Below are positions 28,757 through 38,311 of a stretch of DNA of 64,000 nucleotides, one piece after another. Source of the DNA: CAVUXJ01 sp963814975 (GTDB taxonomy: Bacteria > Acidobacteriota > Vicinamibacteria > Vicinamibacterales > CAVVIG01). Made by a program: the position numbers and the translations under genes. How positions within the stretch are numbered: the stretch's first letter is position 1; each line of letters begins with the position of its first letter. The DNA is taken from assembly GCA_963814975.1 (NCBI GenBank), contig CAWFFB010000006.1, forward strand, positions 1-64,000, written 5' to 3'. The notes beneath the pieces were generated by a model, which was not told the DNA's origin, did not search any database, and saw nothing but the letters and a program-made list of their open reading frames with translations.

Positions 28757-28802
28757 AGCTCGCCGTGCCGTATTTTCAGAAGTTGCCATAGGAGGATCGT
28801 GA

Positions 28803-29529
28803 ATGAGGACGATAGCGGGTCAGTTCATTCTTGCGCTCGCTCTGTTCGCGGCGGGAATCGCGTGCTGGATGGAAGCCCGTCTGGCGCGCAGGCTCGCCGA
28901 GGCCCACGAACGGCTGGCCACGGTGCACTACGACAGCGAGGACGGCATCGATGAAACGATGACCGTGGTGAACCGGCTGCCGTGGCCAGGTGGATCCCTC
29001 GGTGCCGATATCGAAAGACACCGCGCCACGGTGTCGTATTGGCGGGCGCAGTACCGCGAGTTGATGGCGTCTCTGCCCTCTATGGGCGGCAACGCCAGCG
29101 CGGTGACCAACGACCCGCAGATCATGCTGGTCGCTGCCAACGCGGCGTTTCGCGCCAGCCTGGCCAATACATCGGATCGCCCGGCGACCATCGAGCGCCT
29201 GGATGGCGTGATCCAGGCGTACGCCGACGCGCTTCGCCGCGCCCCCGACAATGCCGACGCGTCGTACAACTATGAATACGTCACGAGGTTCCGTGACACG
29301 TTCGCCAAGAGCCGGGCGCCGGCGCGCGGCGCCGTCGCCGGGAAAGCCGCGACCGCCGATACCCGACGTCTCGATCGATCTCCCGGCCGGGCCGACAATC
29401 CATGGCGCCCCGGGCGGCCCGCCGCCCGCGACGTCGATGGAGAAGTTCAAGACCATCACGCCGCTGCGGTTCGACGAACGCGAGCAGGGCGATCCCGGCC
29501 GCGGGGCGCCGGCGCGCCGCAAGGGGTAG
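28803..29529 (+). CDS. Membrane-anchored protein of the Bat-like operon (frameshift near 29330)
   Basis: ATG 28803 opens a single N-terminal membrane anchor ('GQFILALALFAAGIACWM') followed by a helical, TPR-like periplasmic domain ('VSYWRAQYRELMASL', 'LVAANAAFRASLAN', 'AYADALRRAPDNADASYNYE'). After a one-base shift the C-terminus is Pro-rich and charged ('MEKFKTITPLRFDEREQG', ending with basic residues) and stops at 29529, 8 bases before the next GTG. TPR proteins are standard members of Bat operons, where they are thought to scaffold VWA proteins. I infer that role here from position and fold only. Confidence 0.6.
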
Positions 29530-29537
29530 TCAGGACC

Positions 29538-30650
29538 GTGCTTCCGAGGATCGAGTTCGATCAGATCGTCTTCGCGCAGCCGGATTACCTGTGGCTGCTC
29601 GTGTGTCCGGTGGTGCTGATCGGACTCTGGATCCGGCGCTTCACCCGGCGTCGTGGGGATGCGCGCCGGCTCGCCTCCCGCCGGATGATTCCGGTTCGAG
29701 AGCGGTTTGGCCGTGCCGGCGATCTGCCGTTCTGGCTGCTCCTCATCGGCGCCGCGAGCTGCCTGATCGTCGCGGCCGCCCGGCCATACGGTCCTGCATC
29801 GACGGTGCGGCTGGGCGGAGTGGACCTCGTCATCCTCCAGGATGCCTCCGCGTCGATGCGGGTCAAGGACATGCAGGGCGATCGCTGGCAGCGGTCGATG
29901 AAGTTCCTCCGGCTGCTGGGAGATTCGCTCAGCTGGAAAAGCGATCGGATCGCGCTCGCCGTGTTCGCCCACATCGCCGCGCCGCAGATCCGCCTGACCA
30001 CCGATCCCAACACGTTTTTCTTCTTTCTCGATCATCTCGACAAGGAGCCTCCGTTCCGCATCGAGGAGGACACGACGTGGGACACGAACCTCGAGCTCGG
30101 CATCCACTGGGGCCTCCGCATGATGGAGCGGGACGAGGAATGCACGGCCGATCCCAGAATGCGAAGGTGTTCCTGGTGCTGTCCGACGGCGAGCTCTGGA
30201 GCGGCGCGGTCGAGCAGGCGCTGCGGGAAACCGTGGCGCGCAATATTCCGGTGTTCGTCGTGGGCGTCGGCACGCTCGCAGGAGGGCGGATGCCGGCCTT
30301 CCTCGGGCCCGACGGCAAGGAGGTCCGCGACCCGCAGACCCCAACGACTTCCAGGCTCGATCGCTCCGCGCTGCAGAAACTTGCCGCGTCGGCCGGCGGT
30401 CAGTATTTCGAGCTCGAGCGCGACGGTGATCGGCGAATCGCCAACGCCGCTCATCGACACGGGCAAGCGTATCGCGCCGTCAATCGGACTCAGGCAGGAT
30501 GCCGAGGAGCTGTATTGGTACTTCCTGCTCATGGCCGCCGCGCTCCTCCTGCTGGGAATCCTCTTCGTGAGAGATCGGCCGGAGCTCTGGCTTCAACTCG
30601 CCGGGGGTGGGCTGGTCCTGATCTGGGCGTCAAGCGTCTTCAACGGATAG
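29538..30650 (+). CDS. VWA-domain membrane protein (BatB-like), two compensating frameshifts
   Basis: Starts at GTG 29538. Hydrophobic 'QPDYLWLLVCPVVLIGLW' and 'LPFWLLLIGAASCLIVAAA' are the N-terminal helices typical of BatA/BatB. The VWA domain carries the MIDAS 'LQDASASMRVKD', 'HIAAPQIRLTTDPN', and, after a shift near 30160, 'VFLVLSDGELWSGAVEQA' and 'NIPVFVVGVGTLAGG'. A second shift near 30420 restores 'SPTPLIDTGKRI' and the C-terminal helix ('WYFLLMAAALLLLGILF'). BatB-like proteins act with BatA in the inner membrane. It is the last gene of the MoxR operon; about 280 bases without a convincing gene follow (30651-30932). Confidence 0.78.
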   Translation: MLPRIEFDQIVFAQPDYLWLLVCPVVLIGLWIRRFTRRRGDARRLASRRMIPVRERFGRAGDLPFWLLLIGAASCLIVAAARPYGPASTVRLGGVDLVILQDASASMRVKDMQGDRWQRSMKFLRLLGDSLSWKSDRIALAVFAHIAAPQIRLTTDPNTFFFFLDHLDKEPPFRIEEDTTWDTNLELGIHWGLRMMERDEECTADPRMRRCSWCCPTASSGAARSSRRCGKPWRAIFRCSSWASARSQEGGCRPSSGPTARRSATRRPQRLPGSIAPRCRNLPRRPAVSISSSSATVIGESPTPLIDTGKRIAPSIGLRQDAEELYWYFLLMAAALLLLGILFVRDRPELWLQLAGGGLVLIWASSVFNG

Positions 30651-30932
30651 CCCGGTCCGCTGCCTCACTGGGAGCCGCCCGTTCCTGGCCAAACCGCCCC
30701 GGCCGGTCAGCTACACACTCCCGTATGACCTTGACATGGCGAGGCGCCCCTTATTTAATGGCGATCGAGTTAAGACTGGCGCTTTCACCGCGGCGTTCAT
30801 CGCCCGGGCAGAAATCGTTCCGGATGTAGTGCGGACCGCCAGCGACGGCAGGCTTACCGGCCTGCACTCCAGCGATTCCTCACAGCCGGACGCGTCACAC
30901 GAGCGCCGGAGCACTTCAGTTCGGAGGATCAC

Positions 30933-31331
30933 ATGCGATTTCGCGCGATCGGATCGTTGAGCGTCGCGCTCGGGATGCTGCTGGCGTCCACCCCGGTCTC
31001 CACCCACCACTCGTTCTCCGCGGAATATGACATCGCGAAGCCGATCAAGCTGCAGGGGCTGGTCACGAAGGTCGAGTGGATGAATCCCCACACGTACTTT
31101 TACATCAACGTAAAAGACGAGAACGGGAAGGTCACCAACTGGGCGCTCGAGATGGGAGCCCCCGGGGCGCTGCAGAAACAGGGTTGGACGCGGAATACGT
31201 TGCAGATTGGCGACGATGTCACCGTGGAGGCGTCGCTCGCCAAGGATGGAAGCGACAAGGCGAACGCGAGCGCCGTCTACAAGGGTGGCAAGAAGCTGGG
31301 CGCCGCCTCCAGCTACAGTGCGGGCGATTGA
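30933..31331 (+). CDS. DUF6152 family secreted protein
   Basis: 132 residues, intact. Signal peptide (1-24) ends just before 'THHSFSAEYDIAKPIKLQG', the family hallmark with the HHSF motif. The rest is an OB-like beta-barrel ('VTKVEWMNPHTYFYINVKD', 'GDDVTVEASLAKDG'). These small periplasmic proteins are very common in Acidobacteria, Bryobacteria and some Proteobacteria and have no established function. Here it precedes two other secreted proteins on the same strand and probably forms an operon with them. Confidence 0.9.
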   Translation: MRFRAIGSLSVALGMLLASTPVSTHHSFSAEYDIAKPIKLQGLVTKVEWMNPHTYFYINVKDENGKVTNWALEMGAPGALQKQGWTRNTLQIGDDVTVEASLAKDGSDKANASAVYKGGKKLGAASSYSAGD

Positions 31332-31357
31332 CGCGAGATTCCCGCGGGAGGATTCAG

Positions 31358-32170
31358 GTGAGCATGCGTTTTCTCTTGACGATGGTCGCCCTCGCGGTTT
31401 CGCTCGCGGCTTCCCGCAGTCGCCCAACCCACCGCCAAGCCGCCGGCTGGCCCGACACCGCACTGGCCCGATGGGCGGGTGAATCTGGGACCCGTTCCGG
31501 GAGGCAAGGGCCATTGGAACAGCGGCCCCGGCCTGCTGTCCGAGACCCCGATCAAGATGAACGGAGCATTCCTCGCCGACCCTGCGGATGTCGATAAGGT
31601 GGCGCCCTTTCAGCCGTGGGCCAAGGCGTTGTTCCTCTATCGTCAGCAGACGCCAGGCGAAAGACGATCCGCACGCGCGCTGTCAGGGGCCCGCTGGCCC
31701 GCGGCAGTTCACCACGCCGTACGGGCTCGAAATCGTGGATCAGCCCGAGCTCAAGCGCCTCCTGATCCTCTCGGCTGGTGGGGGACACAGCTGGCGCACC
31801 ATCTACATGGACGGCCGGTCTCATCCGACGGGTGAGGATGTCGAATCCGACCTATTACGGTCATTCGGTCGGCCGTTGGGAGAACGAGACGCTGGTCATC
31901 GACACGGTCGGTTTCAACGAACGATTCTGGATGTCGGGCCGACCGGTGGGGATGGTGCATACCGATCAACTCCACATGATCGAGCGTATCTCGAGGCCCG
32001 ATTTCAACACCCTGCGCTACGAAGCGACCATTGACGATCCCGGTGCGTACACCAGACCGTGGAAAGGCCAGGCCTTCAACATTCCCTGGACCCCGGTTGA
32101 AAGCGAGGAATTCTTCTGCACGGACAACAACCGCTACGGGCTGCAACACGACGGCTCGATCGCCAAGTGA
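31358..32170 (+). CDS. Secreted conserved protein, often linked to DUF6152 (at least four frameshifts)
   Basis: GTG 31358 sits 7-8 bases after GGGAGG and leads into a signal peptide ('RFLLTMVALAVSLAA'). Corrected frames give 'WPDGRVNLGPVPGGKGHW', 'FQPWAKALFLYRQQT', 'KDDPHARCQGPAGPRQF', 'TTPYGLEIVDQPELKRLLI', 'HSWRTIYMDGRSHP', 'NPTYYGHSVGRWENETLVID' and 'HTDQLHMIERISRPDFNTLR'. I recognise this as a family that is very abundant in Acidobacterial genomes beside DUF6152 genes, but know of no biochemical function. The stop overlaps the next start as TGATG, supporting co-translation. Confidence 0.7.
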
Positions 32171-32600
32171 TGGCGCGCCTTCCTTCGCCTGCGACGGACG
32201 CGAGGAAGCGGATGCGGTTAAGCGTCCTCGCGTTCGCGTGCTTGCTGTATGCCGGCCCGCCGTCGCGCAGGAAGGGCATCCGCTGAAGGGATCCTGGACG
32301 GGCACGTGGGGGCCGAGCCAAAGCCACGCCAACGAGGTGATCGTCGTTCTGAACTGGAACGGCAAGAGCATCACCGGAATGCTCAACCCCGGCACCGACA
32401 ACATGCCCATCAAGAATGCGACGCTCAATCCCGTAGGTTGGGTGGTGCGCTTCGAGGCCGACGGCAAGGACCGGGCAGGAAACCTGGTCACCTACGTCGT
32501 CGAGGGCAAGATTGAAAATCTCGGCCTGCCCAACCGTTCCATCACTGGAACGTGGAAGAGTCAGAAAGAGAACGGCCCCTTCAGGATCAGCAGACAGTAA
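32170..32600 (+). CDS. Small secreted beta-sandwich protein of unknown function (one frameshift)
   Basis: ATG 32170 overlaps the previous stop (TGATG). A signal-like segment ('MRLSVLAFACLLYA') is followed, after a shift near 32262, by 'QEGHPLKGSWTGTWGPS', 'NEVIVVLNWNGKSITGMLN', 'VGWVVRFEADGKDRAG' and 'LPNRSITGTWKSQKENGPF', a lipocalin-like or beta-sandwich pattern with GSW/GTW motifs. It is the third secreted protein in the DUF6152 run. The region around its stop contains ATCAGCAGACAG twice, at about 32584 and 32610. Confidence 0.6.
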
Positions 32601-32629
32601 CCCTCGGAATCAGCAGACAGCACGCGGCG

Positions 32630-33543
32630 CTATTTCTCGCCGAGGAGCGCGCGTCCCGCGACGATGGCAGGCACGGTCGAGCGAATGATGTTCCACCCTT
32701 CCTTGACCCGCTTCGCCACCGCGTCCGGTGTCGTGGCGCTGATCGCGCAGCCGATCTTGTGAGCCTTGCAGGCCTTCAACACCTGCTGAAACGCTGCCTC
32801 CACTTCCGGTGCGCCGGGGCGAACGCCCAGCGATCGGCTCAGATCGCTGCCCTGGCCGAGGAACAGCGCGCCGACACCCGGCGTCGCGGCGATCGCGTCG
32901 AGATTTTTCAACCCTTCGACAGATTCAATCATCGGCATCGCCAGCAGGTCCCCTTCCGGATTGAGCGGCCACACGTCCGCATGCCGATCGTATTCGGCGC
33001 CGGTCAGCCCCCAGATCCATAGCGCGTTGGCTGGACCGTTCCCGCGCATACCAGCGGGCTCGAAGTATTTCGACCCTTTCAGTTGCGGGTACCGCATGCT
33101 CCGGACCGCCATCAACGCCTGCTCCTTCGTGTCGACGCCGTTGAAGAAAATCCCATGCAGGCCGATGTCGAGCGCCTGTTTGACCACCCACTGGGATTGA
33201 TCGGCTTCGGGCGGGAAGCGCGCGAACAGCGCGACGTTGGGCTGCAGGTTGCCCTTCTTGAGGACCAGGGCGCGGTCACTCATTCCCATGAGGTACGGAG
33301 TGAAGCGCCGGGAGGTCGAGCGGATTGTGCTCCATGTCCGCGTAAACGAAATCGACAGGCGCCCGCGCGGTTTCGCGGGCGTGCGCCAGCGACCAGTCGT
33401 TGGTCTGGATGCCGTAAACGGTCTTGCCCTCGGCCAGTTTCGCGACGACAGGGTTGAGGTGCAGCGTCTGTTGCTGGGCCAGCGGCGCGCGGGGCGCCAA
33501 CACGAACGCGCTCAGTAGAGAAGACGAGGAAGATCCGTGGCAT
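32630..33543 (-). CDS. HpcH/HpaI aldolase family protein with signal peptide (two frameshifts)
   Basis: The C-terminal 219 residues are intact and carry 'FFNGVDTKEQALMAVRSM', 'LAMPMIESVEGLKNLDAI' (metal-ligand Glu) and 'GALFLGQGSDLS' (metal-ligand Asp), the class II aldolase/citrate-lyase-beta-like motifs. The N-terminus, joined across indels near 33285 and 33515, reads 'KLAEGKTVYGIQTNDWSLAH' and 'VDFVYADMEHNPLDLPAL'. A clear export signal lies in front ('MPRIFLVFS' then 'LLSAFVLAPRAPLAQ'). HpcH/HpaI enzymes cleave hydroxy-oxo-acids to pyruvate-type products and are normally cytoplasmic, so an exported member is unusual. Its substrate is unknown. Confidence 0.8.
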
Positions 33544-33646
33544 CAGGCCGCGGTTCGCCAATCGTGGGGAGAGGTGTCGTCAGTATGCTCGGCATCGCAG
33601 CATCTCCTTGCAAGCGTTGAAGGGACCGCGCCACGTCATCGTCGTA

Positions 33647-34742
33647 TCAGTACACGCCGACCGTCGTCGTCTGTGCGACGCCGCGAAATGGTCTGACCCC
33701 GCTGATCCCGTCCCAGGGATACTGCTCGCAGGGCGCCTCGCGCTCGCCCTCGTCGCGTTCCAGAAATCCCGGCACGAAAAACTCTTTCGTGAGCGTCGTC
33801 AACTTGACCCGCCCCGTGCCGCCGTACTCGACAATGCGCGTCGGATCGTCGAAGTCGACGACCTCGATCGCCGCCCGCGGCTGCGGGGCGTAGTAGCTGA
33901 TCTTGTAGCTGTTGTCCGGCCCCGTCGGGGCGCTCGCCGCCAGCCCCATCAGGGTGTTGCCGTAGGTCGGCGTCATGTAGGCGCCGTCGAGCAGTTCCTC
34001 GTGCGCGAAGCGGTTCCATTGAGGCGTGAACTCGGTGCCGCCTGAGAAGATCCCGGTGATGCCCGCCTTCCGGATCGTCGTCCCCATCGACTCGAGTCGA
34101 AGCGCGAGCGCCTCGAGCAGCTTCGGAGTCGTGAACATGCATCTGATGTCGTGCCCGGCTTGCAGAATCGTCACCGCCTGATCCACGACGTGAGCCTTGT
34201 AGGCATCGAGGTGCTCGCTCCAGCCCTTCTTGATCAGCTTGACGACCCACCGGGGATCGAGATCGACGCAGAAGCAGATGCCGCCGCGGTGCTGCGCGAG
34301 GTGCTCGACCGAGAGGCGAAGGCGCCGCGGGCCGGAGGGACCGAGCATCAGCCAGTTGGCTCCCCTCGGGAAGTGCTGGTCGGGGAGCGTGTCGCTGAAC
34401 AGCTCGTAGTCGATGCGGAAATCGTCGAAGGCGACGCGGGTTTTCGGCACACCGGTGGTGCCGCCGGTCTCGAACACGAACACCGGCTTGCCGGCGCAGC
34501 CCTTGGGGATCCAGCGCTGCACCGGTCCGCCGCGCAGCCAGTCGTCCTCGAAAAGACCCAGGCGCGACGAGGTCGCTGAACGCCTTGATCTCCCGCCGGG
34601 GGTCCCATCCGAGCTTGCCGGCAAAATCCAACCAGAAGGGGCAGCCCGTCGAGGGATCGAAATGCCACGCGACGATCTCGCGGACGTGGACGTCGAGCGA
34701 CTCGCGCGCGGCGCGCGCCCGTGTCGCAAGGTCGGTATTCAT
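33647..34742 (-). CDS. ANL-superfamily acyl/aryl adenylating enzyme, EhpF-like, short form (one frameshift)
   Basis: Start at ATG 34742 ('MNTDLATRARAARESLD'), with a frame break near 34560 after 'AFSDLVAPG'. The core has the phosphate-binding motif 'ETGGTTGVPKTRV', 'LMLGPSGPRRLRLS', 'GITGIFSGGTEFTP', 'YMTPTYGNTLMGLA' and 'YYAPQPRAAIEVVDF', which match the N-terminal adenylation domain of AMP-forming ligases. The protein ends at about 365 residues and lacks the C-terminal lid domain, as in EhpF-like phenazine-pathway proteins. It probably adenylates a carboxylic acid. No acyl carrier protein or reductase is adjacent, so its product is not predictable. Confidence 0.75.
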
Positions 34743-34880
34743 ATGAGAGCCATGAGCCGTGGATGATCCAGGCATGAACGTCGGAGTATAACGCGGCACG
34801 ACGCCTGTTGAAACGCCGGTTGCGGGCAAGTCGTAGTAACGTCTACTACAGGTCCGGCCGCGTCCGGCCGCTGCTTGATC

Positions 34881-35111
34881 ATGAGCGCGATCGCCGCCGC
34901 CTGCCTGGTCGCCGTCCTCTACGTGCTGCACCAGGACTTCTGGTTCTGGAACGCGGCGCGGCCGTTCGTCTTCGGCTTTCTGCCGATCGGCCTCTTCTAT
35001 CACGTGGCGTTCACGGTCGCCTGCTCGGCGTTGATGTGGCTGCTCGTGCGCTACACATGGCCCGCGCAGCTCGAGACGGCAAGCGAACAAAGGACGCCTT
35101 TCACAGAATGA
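34881..35111 (+). CDS. DUF3311 membrane protein (symporter small partner)
   Basis: 76 residues from ATG 34881 (an in-frame TTG lies at 34875). Two transmembrane helices contain the DUF3311 hallmark 'LYVLHQDFWFWNAARPFVFG' and 'GFLPIGLFYHVAFTVACSAL'. Genes of this family almost always precede a sodium:solute symporter gene and are thought to be its accessory subunit. Here the stop overlaps the symporter start as ATGA, which indicates translational coupling. Confidence 0.9.
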   Translation: MSAIAAACLVAVLYVLHQDFWFWNAARPFVFGFLPIGLFYHVAFTVACSALMWLLVRYTWPAQLETASEQRTPFTE

Positions 35112-36739
35112 TTCCGGCGGCTGTCGTTCTCGCCTACCTCGCGACGGCACTGTACCTCGGCATCTTTGCCTTCCGCCGCTCGCGGCAGGGCAATGCCGAG
35201 GACTACTTCCTGGCCGGCCGCTCGCTCGGACCAGCCGTGTTCCTGTTGTCGCTGTTCGGCACGAACATGACGGCGTTTTCCATTCTCGGCGCTTCCGGCC
35301 ACGCATTTTCGAACGGCATCGTCACCTTCGGCCTCATGGCGTCGGCTTCGGCGCTGGTCATCCCCGTCTCGCTGCTGACGATCGGCACGAGGCTGTGGGC
35401 GCTTGGCCGGCGCAACGGGTTCATGACGCCGGTCCAGATGTTCCGCGATCGCTGGGAGTGCGGCCACATCGGCACCGTCATCTTCGTCGTGCAGGCCGCG
35501 CTTCTGGTGCCCTACATCATCATCGCCGTGAAGGGCGGTGGCGCGACGCTCGAGGCGGTGAGCGGCGGGATCGTGCCGTACTGGCTCGGCGGCGCGATCG
35601 TTTCGCTCGTCGTGATGGGGTATGTGTTCTTCGGCGGCATGCGCGGCACGGCGTGGGTCAACGCGATTCAGAGCCTCGCTCTTCCTCGTCTTCGGGACGG
35701 TCGCGTGTTTCGTGATCGCCGCCGGCATGGGTGGGTTCCGCGCTGCGATCGAGTCGCTGGCCGCCTCGCCCGTCGACGGCATATCTGCTGACGCGCGAGC
35801 GCATCTCGACCCTCTATTTCTTCAGCTATACGTTCATCCCGCTATCGACGATCGCGTTTCCCCACGTCGGGATCTTCTGTCTCACGGCGCGCCGCCTCGG
35901 CCACTTCAGGAAGACCGTCGTGCTGTATCCGATTTGCCTCCTGGCGATCTGGCTGCCCTCGGTTTTCATCGGCGTGGTGGCGAACGCGGCGAGGGAAGTG
36001 CCGACCATCGAGGCCAAGCTCGCGGCTCGCGCCGAACTGGCGTCGCCGGCGCTCGATTCGGCCGCGCGCGATCGTCTGCGCGGGGCGGCGGCGGGCGACG
36101 ACGTCATCTCTGCGGGTGATGGAAGGCTACGCGCCGACCTGGCTGTTTGCCATTCTCGGCGCCTGTGTGATGGCCGCGGTCATGGCGAGCGATTCGCAGA
36201 TCCTGGCGCTCTCGACGATGTTCACGGAGGACGTGTTCGCCTTCTATGGGGGGAAGGCGCGCTTCGGCCAGACGGTGCAGGTCTTGACCGGCCGGGTCTT
36301 CATCGTCGTCATCACGCTCGTGGCGTACGTGATCGCGCTCAGAGTGCCGCAGTCGATCTTCGAGGTCGCGACGCAGTACGCCTTTGCCGGCTATTCCGCG
36401 CTGTCGCCGTTGCTGGTCGCGGCGCTGTTCTGGCGGCACAGTACGAAGTGGGGCGCCCTGGCGAGCACGTTGTGGACCGCGATCGCGGTGCTGACGGTCG
36501 CCGCGATTCAGCAAGGCATTCCGACGCCGCCACCAGGGACCGCCGTGCCGGTCTGGTCCGCATTCGGCGCCGACATCGTCACGCGTACGCCGGCGGGCGC
36601 GATGGTTCTCGGTTGCCTGCCGGTCGTGCCGATGACGATCGTGTCGGCGCTGTTGATGGTGATCGTGTCGCGTCTCACGGCGGCGGCGCGTGCCCGCGAG
36701 GAGACGCTGGCCCGCTATTTTCAAGCTGGTGCGCTATAG
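35108..36739 (+). CDS. Sodium:solute symporter family protein (three frameshifts)
   Basis: It starts at ATG 35108, overlapping the DUF3311 stop. Successive frames give the SSS fold: TM1 'AAVVLAYLATALYLGIFAF', 'AEDYFLAGRSLGPAVFLLS', 'FGTNMTAFSILGASGHAF', 'GHIGTVIFVVQAALLVPYII', 'GYVFFGGMRGTAWVNAIQS', 'HVGIFCLTARRLGHFRKTVV', 'AAVMASDSQILALSTMFTED' and a long helical C-terminus. Breaks lie near 35685, 35785 and 36110. The 'DYFLAGRSLG' and 'GGMRGTAWVNAIQ' segments are signature SSS motifs. Relatives carry pantothenate, proline or organic acids with sodium; the substrate is not determinable here. Confidence 0.85.
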
Positions 36740-36777
36740 TGTCCGTCCGAACCTTTCGATTCGACGAGGCCTGATTG

Positions 36778-38123
36778 ATGGCGACAGCTCGAGGCGCGTC
36801 CTCGCCGGCGCGCCTGACGCCGGTTCAATGGCTCATTTGCGGGATTGCCGCTCTTGGATTCGCGTTCGATTCCTATGAGCTGCTGATGCTGCCGCTGATC
36901 GTGCGGCCGGCGCTCGTCGGAACTGCTCCACGTCCCGACCACGAGTCCTCTGGTGAATGAGTGGGTCGGATTCCTGCTCTACATCCCCGCGGTGGCAGGG
37001 GGCATCTTCGGATTGCTCGGCGGCTACCTGACCGACCTGCTCGGCCGCCGCCGGGTGCTCGTGTGGAGCATTCTGCTGTATGCGGTCTCGGCCCTGGCGG
37101 CCGGCTTTTCGACCTCGGTCGGATGGCTGCTGTTCTGGCGTTGCTGCACGTTCGTCGGCGTCTGCGTCGAGTTCGTCGCGGCCGTCGCGTGGCTGGCCGA
37201 GCTGTTCACCGATCCGAAACAGCGCGAATCGGTCATCGGATACACGCAGGCGTTCGCATCGATCGGCGGGATCATGGCGACAGGTGCGTACTACTGGATC
37301 GTCACTTACGCCGAGTCGCTGCCGATGGTGCTGGGGGGACACGATGCGTGGCGCTACACGCTGATGTCCGGGGTGGTTCCAGCATTTCCCCTGATCATCA
37401 TCAGGCCGTTCCTGCCGGAATCGCCGGCGTGGCGCGAGAAGAAGGCCGCTGGCACGCTCAAGCGTCCAAGCTTCGCCGAGTTGTTCGATCTTTCGATTCC
37501 GCCGGACCACATTCGTGACCACCATCATGATGGCGTGCGCGTATGCTGCCGCCTTCGGCGCGATTCAGCAGATGCCGCGGATCGTGCCCGGGCTGCCAGC
37601 CGTTCGAGGGCTGGACCGCACCGCCTTGGAGCAGGCGGTGGGCGCCGTCCAGACCTATCAGGAGATCGGCGGCCTGCTCGGACGGATTCTGCTCGCGTTT
37701 CTCGCCGTGCGCATCATCAGCCGCCAACGCCTTCTGCGCGTGTTTCAAGTCCCGGGGCTGATCGTCCTGCCGGTGGTGTTCGCTCTGGCGCCGGGCAGCA
37801 GCGTTGAGTTCGTCAAATGGGGCATTTTCCTCGTCGGCCTGCTGACCATCGCCCAGTTCAGCTATTGGGGCAACTATCTGCCGCGTGTGTACCCGGTCCA
37901 TCTGCGAGGGACCGGCGAGAGCTTCGCGGCGAACGTCGGCGGCCGGATGATCGGGACCTCAGCCGCGCTCATCACAACCCAGTTCGTGCCGGCGATGCCC
38001 GGGCAAGGTATCCCCGTGCAGCTCGCCTACGCGTCGGCGATTGTCGGCACGACCGTCTACCTCATCGGGTTCGTCGCCGGCTTCTGGCTGCCTGAGCCGA
38101 AGAGGGGGGAGCCGGCTGAATAG
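36778..38123 (+). CDS. MFS transporter (sugar/organic-acid type; two frameshifts)
   Basis: ATG 36778. Twelve-helix major facilitator with the loop 2-3 motif 'GGYLTDLLGRRRVLVWSILL', TM1 'LICGIAALGFAFDSYELLML' and a mid-loop 'PFLPESPAWREKKAAG', typical of the sugar-porter/AAHS-like group. C-terminal helices include 'IFLVGLLTIAQFSYWGNYLP' and the 'RGTGESFAANVGGRMIGT' segment. Frames change near 36930 and 37510. It is 38 bases downstream of the symporter gene, so the two transporters may be co-transcribed. Substrate unknown. Confidence 0.85.
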
Positions 38124-38127
38124 GAAG

Positions 38128-38172
38128 GTCTCTGGAAAGTCTCAAGACTCAAGACTCAAGTCTCAAGACTGG
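38128..38172. repeat. Intergenic micro-repeat tract, word AGACTCA / AGTCTCA
   Basis: Tandem AAGTCTC, AAGACTC, AAGACTC, AAGTCTC, AAGACT units immediately after the MFS stop, at the convergent junction with the redox operon. It shares its word with 45352-45416 and 14895-14950. Confidence 0.8.
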
Positions 38173-38213
38173 ATCCGGGCACAGCCGTTGATGCGCCAGG
38201 ACTGCGCGATTTA

Positions 38214-38308
38214 AACAACGCCGAACGTAGCACGTAGAACGTCGAACGAGAACGTCAGAACGTAGAACGTCGAACGCAGAACGGAGAACGTCGAACGGAG
38301 ACGCGCCG
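38214..38308. repeat. Intergenic micro-repeat tract, word GAACGTCGAACGTAGAACG
   Basis: About ten degenerate units of GAACGT, CGAACG and AGAACG run up to the stop of the flavoprotein gene at 38312. It is a second tract, with different words, in the same 188-base convergent gap. The word overlaps the one used at 4050-4205. Confidence 0.8.
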
Positions 38309-38311
38309 TTA

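Noticed and set aside
28776..30344. 522-residue minus-strand frame opposite the Bat-like genes
   Set aside because: No domain, Arg/Pro-rich, and the plus strand has VWA MIDAS motifs and membrane helices.
30736..30960. 74-residue plus-strand frame before the DUF6152 gene
   Set aside because: No motif, overlaps the DUF6152 start and signal peptide in another frame; the 30651-30932 gap looks non-coding.
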